Assembly (NCBI GenBank): GCA_021819255.1
Contig: JAKART010000148.1
Span: 1-6,329 of the forward strand
DNA length: 6,329 nt
From: Acidobacteriota bacterium
GTDB lineage: Bacteria; Acidobacteriota; Terriglobia; Terriglobales; Acidobacteriaceae
Direction of reading: 5' to 3'
Shown: positions 1 through 5,298 of the stretch, piece after piece
Layout of the letters: each line of letters begins with the position of its first letter
Numbering within the stretch: position 1 is the stretch's first letter
Program-made: the position numbers and the translations under genes
Notes under the pieces: generated by a model
The model's input: only the letters and a program-made list of their open reading frames with translations
What the model was told of the DNA's origin: nothing
Database searches by the model: none

Positions 1-204
1 CCGATCTAAATGGAGCCGCGAGGGGGAAGGCGCGGAGATCCCGAAGCGACAAAGGTCAGGCAAAGCACTGATCGGATGGATCCGAGCGCCGAGAGGCCGT
101 TTCGCGATACAGTGCAGACAATCCTCTTGAATCCGCCGTGGACCATCCCGCCCCTGCGTTGCTCGCCCGTGGCACGAGACCGTCCGCCGCAGAGTTCTCG
201 GCGC

Positions 205-209
205 GGGAG
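205..209 (+). promoter_or_regulatory. Ribosome binding site that decides the permease start
   Basis: GGGAG lies 7 nt before ATG 217. It is the only Shine-Dalgarno-like match I found before an in-frame start between position 10 and TM1, so it supports a 500-residue protein over the 569-residue open frame. I see no convincing sigma-70 promoter in bases 1-204. Confidence 0.6.
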
Positions 210-216
210 TCACCTG

Positions 217-1719
217 ATGTTTGGAGCTTTCTGGGCGTCTCTCCGGAACCGCGGGCTACCTGAAAGCCCACCGGCAGGGGCGGTGGCTCTGGCAAGAGAA
301 GAGACGCCGCGAGGAGGCGCGCCGGGTTCTGTTGATGCCCGTGCGGAACGGGCGGCCCAACCACCGGCGGTGAGAGCGCCCGCCTTCCCGGGCGGCAGAC
401 GGATCCGCCTGTTGCCGCTGATGGGCGCAACCTACTTCATGGTGGCCGGAGGCCCGTATGGACTAGAAGACATCATCGGCAAGGCCGGCTACTGGCATGC
501 CCTGCTGCTGCTCGCCGCCATCCCCTTCCTGTGGAGCGTGCCCACCGCGTTGATGGTCGGCGAGATGGCCAGCTCCATCCCTGCTGAAGGCGGATTTTAC
601 GTCTGGGTCCGTCGCGCCATGGGTCCCTTCTGGGGCTTTCAGGAGGCTTGGCTCTCCCTGGCCGCCAGCGTTTTTGATATGGCTCTTTATCCGACCCTTT
701 TCGTGCTCTACCTCGGCCGGATGGCCCCGTCCTGGGTGGCGGGATGGCGCGGCGCCGGCTGGGAGATCGCCGTGGTGGCCGGCTGCGCGCTCTGGAACCT
801 GAGCGGCGCCCGCACGGTGGGACGCTCCTCGGTGACGCTCTTCTGCGTCCTGCTGGCCCCGTTCGCCGTTCTGATTGCCGCCGGAGTGTGGGCCTGGCTG
901 CGCGCCGTCCATGGGCCAGGCGCGGGTTTGGGCGCCGGCGCTCTGCTGCAGCCGGTTCCCGCGCCGGACCTGGCCGGAGCCGTCTCCGTAGCGCTGTGGA
1001 ACTACATGGGCTGGGACAACGCCAGCACCGTAGCGCAGGAGGTGGAGAACCCACAACGAAACTACCCTCGGGCGATGCTGGGAGCGGCGGGCTTGGTGGC
1101 CGCAACCTATATTCTGCCGCTGCTGGCCGTGGGTCTGGCTGGACTGGCTCCGGGCGAGTTCTCCACCGGGGCCTGGAGCGATGCCGCGCACGCCCTGGGC
1201 GGTCCTCTGCTGGCGCTGGGCATCGTAGCCGGAGGCATGATCAACGGCGTGGGCATGTTCAATCCGCTGATGATGAGCTACTCCCGGCTGCCCTTTGCCA
1301 TGGCCAAAGAGGGTCAGGCTCCAAGCGTGCTCCTGCGGCATAACCGGAGAGGCGTTCCCTGGGTAAGTGTGGCGGCCTGCGCGGTGATCTGGGGTCTGGC
1401 TCTGGGTTTCAGCTTCGAGCGCCTCATCTCCATCGACCTGGTGCTCTATGGAGCTTCTCTGCTGCTGGAGTTTGCCGCGCTGGCCATGCTACGCATGCGA
1501 GAGCCCAACCTGCCGCGACCCTTTCGCGTGCCTGGAGGAACAGCGGCCGCCGTTGCTCTGGGCATCGCCCCCGCCGGCCTGATCGCCTATGCCATGTGGG
1601 CTGCTCGCGATGAACGGATTCTGGGTATGAGCGCTCTGCTGTTTGCCGCCCTGGTTGGCCTGCTCGGAGCGGCGCTCTATCACCTCCAGACCCGCTGGAA
1701 ACGACGGGCCGAGTCGTGA
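217..1719 (+). CDS. APC-superfamily amino acid/polyamine permease
   Basis: This is a 500-residue inner-membrane transporter of the amino acid-polyamine-organocation superfamily, with about 12 hydrophobic segments. TM1 (about residues 65-87) carries GGPYGLED, the unwound glycine-rich substrate site of the family. It is followed by the loop motif PAEGGFYVWVRRAMG (122-136). TM6 carries WNYMGWDNAS and then EVENPQRNYPRAM (about 261-287), as in bacterial and plant polyamine/amino-acid uptake members. Likely a proton-coupled importer of an amino acid or polyamine; the substrate cannot be read from sequence. The reading frame is open back to position 10, but I chose ATG 217 because GGGAG at 205-209 lies 7 nt upstream, and the extra 69 codons look non-coding. 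Even so, about 60 polar, Pro/Ala/Arg-rich residues precede TM1, which is long for the family. ATG 421 would fall inside TM1. It converges on the hcp remnant, with stop codons 47 bp apart. Confidence 0.9.
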   Translation: MFGAFWASLRNRGLPESPPAGAVALAREETPRGGAPGSVDARAERAAQPPAVRAPAFPGGRRIRLLPLMGATYFMVAGGPYGLEDIIGKAGYWHALLLLAAIPFLWSVPTALMVGEMASSIPAEGGFYVWVRRAMGPFWGFQEAWLSLAASVFDMALYPTLFVLYLGRMAPSWVAGWRGAGWEIAVVAGCALWNLSGARTVGRSSVTLFCVLLAPFAVLIAAGVWAWLRAVHGPGAGLGAGALLQPVPAPDLAGAVSVALWNYMGWDNASTVAQEVENPQRNYPRAMLGAAGLVAATYILPLLAVGLAGLAPGEFSTGAWSDAAHALGGPLLALGIVAGGMINGVGMFNPLMMSYSRLPFAMAKEGQAPSVLLRHNRRGVPWVSVAACAVIWGLALGFSFERLISIDLVLYGASLLLEFAALAMLRMREPNLPRPFRVPGGTAAAVALGIAPAGLIAYAMWAARDERILGMSALLFAALVGLLGAALYHLQTRWKRRAES

Positions 1720-1732
1720 GTGCCTACGACGG

Positions 1733-1769
1733 TAGCAGTGGAGCGAGATGGCGATGTCCGCCACTGCTA
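1733..1769. terminator. Inverted repeat between convergent genes, possible bidirectional terminator
   Basis: TAGCAGTGG at 1733-1741 and CCACTGCTA at 1761-1769 form a perfect 9-bp inverted repeat with a 19-nt loop. The right arm includes the hcp stop codon. A smaller alternative stem, TGGCG/CGCCA, can form across the loop and right arm. The position in the 47-bp gap between two converging genes fits a shared terminator, but there is no T-tract on either side, so intrinsic termination is uncertain. Confidence 0.4.
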
Positions 1770-2275
1770 ACCCAGGATCGCCGCCAGATCCTTCTCCGGC
1801 GTGGTGATCGGCATGAGGTTGTACTTCTGCTCAAGCAGCGCCAGCACCCCAGGCGACAAAAACGCCGGCAGCGTGGACCCGAGGCGCATGTTCTTGACGC
1901 CCAGGTGCAGCAGGGTGAGCAGGATGGCCACAGCCTTCTGCTCATGCCAGGAGAGCGCCAGCGAAAGCGGCAGGTCATTCCCTCCGCAGTCAAACGCCTT
2001 GGCCAGCGCCAGAGCCACCTGCAGCGCCGAGTAGGTGTCATTGCACTGCCCCATGTCCAGCAGCCGCGGCAGGCCGCCGATTTCGCCAAGCTCCAGCTTG
2101 TGGAAGCGGTACTTGCCGCAGGCCAGGGTAAGGATCATGCAGTCCTTGGGCACGGAGGCAGCCAGTTCCGTATAGTAGCTGCGCTGCGCGCGAGCGCCGT
2201 CGCATCTTTGCCACAGACACCCTGTGTCTGGCAGGCTGCCCCCGCGGAAGTCTGTTCACACTGATAACAAAACAT
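1767..2275 (-). pseudogene. hcp: Hybrid cluster protein (hydroxylamine reductase), internally deleted and frameshifted
   Basis: Hcp is a cytoplasmic iron-sulfur-oxygen protein that reduces nitric oxide (in vitro also hydroxylamine) during nitrosative stress. From ATG 2275 on the minus strand the frame reads [12 protein letters not shown] and on to GVCGK. This is the Hcp N-terminus, with C3, C6, C15 and C21 in the CX2CX8CX5C spacing that binds the [4Fe-4S] cluster. At about 2203-2209 similarity jumps to [11 protein letters not shown], the segment with the persulfide cysteine about 380 residues further on in complete Hcp. It then continues to the normal C-terminus: [23 protein letters not shown] and ITTPE are all conserved. 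The junction is out of frame: the N-terminal frame stops at 2135 after 46 codons, while the C-terminal frame runs from TGC 2204 to TAG 1767. The central ligands (His, Glu and one Cys of the hybrid cluster) are lost, so no functional protein is expected. Conservation of both ends points to a recent deletion or an assembly artefact. Confidence 0.93.
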
Positions 2276-2285
2276 TGCCGGTCTT

Positions 2286-2290
2286 CCTCC
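2286..2290 (-). promoter_or_regulatory. Shine-Dalgarno of the hcp remnant
   Basis: On the minus strand GGAGG (within GGAGGAAG) lies 10 nt upstream of ATG 2275. It is a near-ideal ribosome binding site and confirms that the N-terminal hcp piece keeps its native start. It is fully contained in the right arm of the leader hairpin at 2286-2314. Confidence 0.8.
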
Positions 2291-2314
2291 TTCGGATTCG
2301 TCCTACGAAGAAGG
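2286..2314 (-). promoter_or_regulatory. Leader hairpin covering the hcp ribosome binding site
   Basis: Read on the minus strand, CCTTCTTCG (2314-2306) can pair with CGAAGGAGG (2294-2286) in a 9-bp stem with one G-U pair and an 11-nt loop. The GGAGG of the ribosome binding site is entirely in the stem. In the mRNA this could limit ribosome access and so control hcp translation. The pairing is seen in the sequence; the regulatory role is inferred, and purine-rich ribosome sites pair by chance fairly often. Confidence 0.4.
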
Positions 2315-2339
2315 TTATGGATCCCGGCGGAGGACGGCA

Positions 2340-2353
2340 GCGACCTTGGTCAC
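2340..2353. promoter_or_regulatory. Candidate CRP/FNR-type operator
   Basis: GCGAC-CTTG-GTCAC has the 5-4-5 layout of CRP/FNR-family sites, with a perfect GACC/GGTC core dyad. From memory, regulators of hcp in this family (HcpR, DNR/NNR, FNR) bind TTGAC- or TTGAT-like half sites with a 4-nt spacer; the outer bases here do not match. It lies 65 bp upstream of the hcp start and 124 bp upstream of scdA. It could serve either gene. Confidence 0.3.
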
Positions 2354-2420
2354 ATCACCGAAGGGCGGAGCCGGATGGATCTCTCCTCCCGGAAGGTCCG
2401 GCACGCCCTGAAAAAGCCCC

Positions 2421-2443
2421 CTGCGGTGTGATTCAAATCGCAG
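2421..2443. promoter_or_regulatory. 23-bp imperfect palindrome upstream of scdA, candidate operator
   Basis: The arms CTGCG (2421-2425) and CGCAG (2439-2443) are perfect complements, and pairing continues inward to the centre at 2432 with only two mismatched pairs (2426/2438 and 2428/2436). The inner part GTGAT-TCAA-ATC also resembles an FNR/DNR site. It ends 33 bp before the scdA start, where a promoter-proximal operator would be expected. It could instead form a hairpin in the scdA leader. No clear -35/-10 pair is visible around it. Confidence 0.35.
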
Positions 2444-2476
2444 CGGCCATCCCGTTCCCGGCCTAAAGTTGATTCC

Positions 2477-3277
2477 ATGGAACCCGCCACGCCACCCGCG
2501 ATCGCGACCCAAACTCTGCGCGAGATCGCTCTGAAGCAGCCCACTTCGATCCGGGTCTTTGAGCACCTGGGGATCGATTCCTGCTGTTGCGGCGACAAGT
2601 CACTGGCCGCGGCCTGCGCTGAGGCTCATCTGGACATCCGCGCGGTCCTGACGGCTCTTCGATTTGCAGCCGAACAGCCGCCCCTACCCACACCAGACTG
2701 GTCCAAAGCCCCCATGGAACTGCTCTGCGCCCACATCGTGCTAAAACACCATGCCTACCTGCGGCGCGAACTTCCGCTGCTGATAGAGACTGCCAAAGGG
2801 CTTCTGAGCCGCCACGGCCAAGCCCAGCCGGAGATGGCCGGTATCCGGTCCACCCTGAGCCGGCTGGAGTTTGACCTGATCGAACATCTGTCCAAGGAAG
2901 AGACCGTCGTCTTCCCTTACATCGTCAGTCTGGAGAGAGCCGTGGGCCGCTCTCTTTGGGAGTCTGTGCCGATTCCGATGAGTTGCTTCGGCTTTCTTCC
3001 CAAGCCGGTGGCCCTCCTTTGCGGCGATCACGCGGCGATCCTCGACCATCTCTCCCGGATCCGCGAATGGAGTCATCAGTACACCCCACCACTCTGTTCG
3101 TGTAAAACTTCGCGCTCCTTCTACGAGAAGCTGCGCAACCTGGACGCGGACCTGCGCCAGCACCTCCACCTGGAGAACAACATTCTGTTTCCTCGCGCGG
3201 TACAGATGGAGACTGCTGAGGAGTTTGTGAGCAGTCACGCGGCCGGAGATGTGGCCACGGAGTTCTCCAGCCATTGA
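2477..3277 (+). CDS. scdA: Iron-sulfur cluster repair di-iron protein (ScdA/YtfE/RIC family)
   Basis: This 266-residue cytoplasmic protein belongs to the family that helps restore iron-sulfur clusters damaged by nitric oxide or peroxide. Residues 14-60 form the ScdA N-terminal domain (DUF542) with the cysteine motif DSCCCGD (C36-C38). Residues about 80-245 are a hemerythrin-like four-helix bundle. Aligned by eye to E. coli YtfE, the di-iron ligands are all present: H92, H137, E141, H185, H229 and E233, in the contexts LKHHAYL, EHLSKEE, GDH and HLHLENNILFPRA. It is somewhat longer than the ~220-residue YtfE, with an added segment before H185 and extra cysteines (C170, C182, C207, C209). ATG 2477 is kept although no strong ribosome site precedes it; TTCCATGGAA around the start is a perfect palindrome. 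It is divergent from the hcp remnant, 201 bp away, as expected for two NO-stress genes under shared control. Confidence 0.93.
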   Translation: MEPATPPAIATQTLREIALKQPTSIRVFEHLGIDSCCCGDKSLAAACAEAHLDIRAVLTALRFAAEQPPLPTPDWSKAPMELLCAHIVLKHHAYLRRELPLLIETAKGLLSRHGQAQPEMAGIRSTLSRLEFDLIEHLSKEETVVFPYIVSLERAVGRSLWESVPIPMSCFGFLPKPVALLCGDHAAILDHLSRIREWSHQYTPPLCSCKTSRSFYEKLRNLDADLRQHLHLENNILFPRAVQMETAEEFVSSHAAGDVATEFSSH

Positions 3278-3304
3278 CCAACCGAACCCGAGCCCCTGCC
3301 CAAG

Positions 3305-3340
3305 GCCGGAGCAAGGGCCGGAAAGAGAGCCGGAAGAAGA
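3305..3340. repeat. 12-bp tandem repeat, three units
   Basis: Three consecutive 12-mers each begin with GCCGGA: GCCGGAGCAAGG (3305-3316), GCCGGAAAGAGA (3317-3328) and GCCGGAAGAAGA (3329-3340). The second halves are purine-rich and diverged. The array starts 28 bp after the scdA stop. If translated in the open frame here it would encode Pro-Glu-rich tetrapeptides, but I do not support a gene there. Confidence 0.75.
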
Positions 3341-3359
3341 GGCTCCCTTCACCCCGATG

Positions 3360-3398
3360 GGCCAACGAAGCAGGCCAACGAAACAGGCCAACAAAATA
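3360..3398. repeat. 13-bp tandem repeat, three units
   Basis: Three consecutive units are visible: GGCCAACGAAGCA (3360-3372), GGCCAACGAAACA (3373-3385) and GGCCAACAAAATA (3386-3398). The first two differ at one position and the third is more diverged. The 13-nt period does not preserve reading frame, which argues against a coding role. It lies 19 bp after an unrelated 12-bp repeat array. Confidence 0.85.
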
Positions 3399-3946
3399 GG
3401 GAAGTGTGCTTGTTTTAAATCATCCTTCGAAAGGCTTTCCCACAAAGCGATGTCCACCTCAGCCATGTCTTCCGCTTGCGGCTACACCTACGTCACCTCC
3501 CCCCGGCCTTCGCTCTGCCGGATTCTGTCCTGGGATCTTCCGTCAGCCCACCTGGCAGTGGGCGCGGAGCACAACCGCGGTGAACAGGCGTTTTGCTTGC
3601 ATGCCCTACCCCCCAGCCTGACGCTGTATGACGTATGGCTTTCTCGGCCAGCGAGTGAGGCGGTATCGCGATGACCCAGCCGGCGCCGTTCCGCCGCTCT
3701 GCGCAGCCGGACAGTGGTAGCATCTTCCCATGACCGATTCGGACCAACGGGCGTCACCGCTTCCATGGGGAGACGGCTCTGGGCGATCCGTACTGAGATC
3801 CTCCGCACCCATGCCTAAGTCAGGTCATCCGGTCGAGTTGGGCAATCCGCGCTTGATCGCGCAGCGCCAGGACGAAAAGGAACTCCTCGCCGCACCGATC
3901 CTTATCCAGAGGCTGGAAGACCATAGTCTCTGCACTCGTCAGGCAC

Positions 3947-5074
3947 ATGCGTAGACGAACGTTGATTCCGCTGCTGATCGCTGTGCTTTTGCTCAGCGCT
4001 CTGGGGGTCATGCTTTATCTGCGCGCCAAGGCCCCGCCGGAGGCGGCGCGCCTGCTGCCGGAGTCGGATGCTATTGTCTATGTCAATCTCAAGACCATCC
4101 GAACGCTCACCCACTTTGACCAGACACCCATGGAGGAGCGGAGTCCGGATTTTCAGGACTTTATCGACGCTACCGGAATCGTGCCGGAGCGAGATCTGGA
4201 CGCGGTGGCTCTGGCGCTTCATCGCATGCCGGACCCCACCGGGCCCAATGGTCCGGTGGCCTACTCGGAGGTCTTCCAGGGCAGCTTTGATGGCGTGCGC
4301 CTGATGAAGTATCTGGCCTCGCTGGCCGGCTCCACAGAGGATTACGCTGACCGCACGATCTACACCATCCCCGTCGACGGTCGTCATCTGCGTATCGCGC
4401 AGGTAGCCTACGACACCATCGTCGCCTCCAACATGCCGACGCCGGAGCAGATTCACTCCATGATCGATCGCTCGCGCGCCGGAGCCCTGAGCACTCCCGG
4501 CTCCAGCCTGCTGGCGGCTCGTTACCGCGACGTTCCCTTGCTCTCCGAGGCCTGGGGCATCGGCCGCATCGGGCTTCCGTTTGCTGATAGCCGGAACAAG
4601 GACGGTCAACCGGGGTTTATCTCGATTCTTGGCCTGGATCTTCCTCTCCGCGCGGACACCGATCTGGTGGCTAGCTTGCGTTACACCGCCGCAGCCCGCG
4701 TGCTGCAAGGGGGGGCGGTTCACCTGCGCGTGGAGGAGTTCGCCACGGATCCCGCGGAGGCCGGCAAAACCGTGCAAGCGATCGCAACCCTGCTGGGCAT
4801 TCTGCGCAGCATCAGCAAGGAAGCGGCGTCCTCCCAGCCACCGAGCAAGTCGGAGGCGGCCATGCAAGCCATTCTGAACTCGATCAGGCTCTCCCACAAC
4901 CGCGACCATGCGATTTTGAAAGCTACCGCCAGCATCGGGCAGCTCAGGGCTCTGGCTGCGGCTCACAACCCGGCACTCTCCACGCTTGAACCTCAAGGTT
5001 CAACGGGCCCTGCGGCAGATGGCTCCGGGACGTTGCGTCCAGCCGCGCCTGGAAACGGGGAAGATCACCGCTGA
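3947..5074 (+). CDS. Signal-anchored protein of unknown function, cysteine-free
   Basis: I do not recognise this 375-residue protein. It starts MRRRTLIP and then has one hydrophobic helix (about residues 5-27), so it is either an uncleaved signal anchor or a signal peptide; there is no lipobox and indeed no cysteine anywhere. The rest should lie outside the cytoplasmic membrane. After a short Ala/Pro linker the mature part opens with LLPESDAIVYVNLKTIRTL, a pattern typical of soluble alpha/beta domains, and a mixed alpha/beta region runs to about residue 270. From about 270 it becomes helical (KTVQAIATLLGILRSI), with a Ser/Pro-rich break near 295-305. The last 30 residues are Gly/Pro-rich and probably disordered. 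ATG 3947 gives a normal basic n-region, but the ribosome binding site is poor (only AGG at 3941-3943). It looks monocistronic, with 224 bp before the next gene. Confidence 0.8.
   Translation: MRRRTLIPLLIAVLLLSALGVMLYLRAKAPPEAARLLPESDAIVYVNLKTIRTLTHFDQTPMEERSPDFQDFIDATGIVPERDLDAVALALHRMPDPTGPNGPVAYSEVFQGSFDGVRLMKYLASLAGSTEDYADRTIYTIPVDGRHLRIAQVAYDTIVASNMPTPEQIHSMIDRSRAGALSTPGSSLLAARYRDVPLLSEAWGIGRIGLPFADSRNKDGQPGFISILGLDLPLRADTDLVASLRYTAAARVLQGGAVHLRVEEFATDPAEAGKTVQAIATLLGILRSISKEAASSQPPSKSEAAMQAILNSIRLSHNRDHAILKATASIGQLRALAAAHNPALSTLEPQGSTGPAADGSGTLRPAAPGNGEDHR
4986..5003. repeat. 18-bp near-perfect palindrome inside the orphan gene
   Basis: TTGAACCTCAAGGTTCAA consists of two 8-bp arms, TTGAACCT and AGGTTCAA, around a 2-bp CA centre. 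It falls in codons 347-353 of the unknown protein, about 70 bp before the stop and about 300 bp upstream of the CPBP start. It looks like a dimeric repressor or CRP/FNR-type site but could be coincidental in coding sequence. Confidence 0.45.
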
Positions 5075-5250
5075 CCCCGAGGCCCCATGGACAGTGTGCT
5101 GCCGGGTCAGGTCTCCGCACTCCGAGCGGGCAGCGAACAACCGTCTTCGACAGATGGTCTTTTCCGCTGCGTGACGGCAGGGGGCACGGGTTAGCATCAG
5201 AGGACGGCAACGGGTAAGATCGCCAAGCAGATCTTTACTCTCCGTCCGCA

Positions 5251-5266
5251 GCGCCAATCCAGGCGC
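5251..5266 (+). other. Small hairpin upstream of the CPBP gene
   Basis: GCGCC (5251-5255) and GGCGC (5262-5266) can form a 5-bp GC stem with a 6-nt loop, in the 224-bp gap before the CPBP gene. No T-tract follows, so it is not a convincing terminator for the upstream gene. The rest of 5075-5285 holds no gene I can support; an imperfect direct repeat beginning GACGGCA occurs at 5173 and 5203. Confidence 0.25.
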
Positions 5267-5285
5267 CTCACCTTGCCCCGACTCT

Positions 5286-5290
5286 GGAGG
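5286..5290 (+). promoter_or_regulatory. Ribosome binding site of the CPBP protease gene
   Basis: GGAGG lies 8 nt upstream of ATG 5299. It is one of the best translation signals in the window and fixes the start of a frame that has no stop before the window edge. Confidence 0.8.
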
Positions 5291-5298
5291 TCACGCCC

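Larger units (their letters stand above)
3278..3946. other. Gene-poor 669-bp intergenic stretch
   Basis: Apart from the two tandem repeat arrays at the left end I find no supported gene here. Open frames exist on both strands (for example 3450-3674 and 3730-3954 on +, 3488-3808 on -), but none has a ribosome binding site or a recognisable protein. A small hairpin, GCCCAC (3546-3551) with GTGGGC (3558-3563), has a 6-nt loop. The stretch 3470-3735 contains several other short dyads and could hold a structured RNA, but it matches no RNA family I can recall with confidence. The AT-richer patch at 3404-3425 might be promoter-like; this is weak. Confidence 0.5.

Noticed and set aside
10..216. N-terminal 69-codon extension of the permease frame
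   Set aside because: No ribosome site before ATG 10, low-complexity Arg/Pro-rich translation, and a good GGGAG before ATG 217.
1767..2153. A short stand-alone protein starting at GTG 2153
   Set aside because: Hcp similarity continues upstream in the same frame to about 2204, and no ribosome site precedes GTG 2153. It is the tail of the deleted hcp, not a gene.
1716..2264. 182-codon open frame on + whose GTG overlaps the permease stop
   Set aside because: It is antisense to clearly conserved hcp sequence, and its translation is Arg/Gln-rich with no recognisable domain.
2741..3466. 241-codon minus-strand frame over scdA
   Set aside because: Shadow of a strongly supported gene; no recognisable protein.
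3480..3610. Possible cobalamin riboswitch or RNase P RNA on the minus strand (fragments such as CCACTG and GACAGAATCCGGC)
   Set aside because: The conserved pieces are in the wrong spacing or incomplete, and no downstream gene would fit; judged coincidental without a covariance-model hit.
3249..3674. 141-codon + frame overlapping the end of scdA
   Set aside because: No ribosome site, runs through both tandem repeats, no recognisable protein; a shorter start at 3450 also lacks a ribosome site.
3902..4996. 364-codon minus-strand frame opposite the orphan gene
   Set aside because: Arg/Gln/Gly-rich translation typical of antisense frames in GC-rich DNA; the + frame has a proper signal anchor.
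5092..5199. 35-codon frame from ATG 5092
   Set aside because: No ribosome site, no hydrophobic or toxin-like features, and no similarity I recognise.
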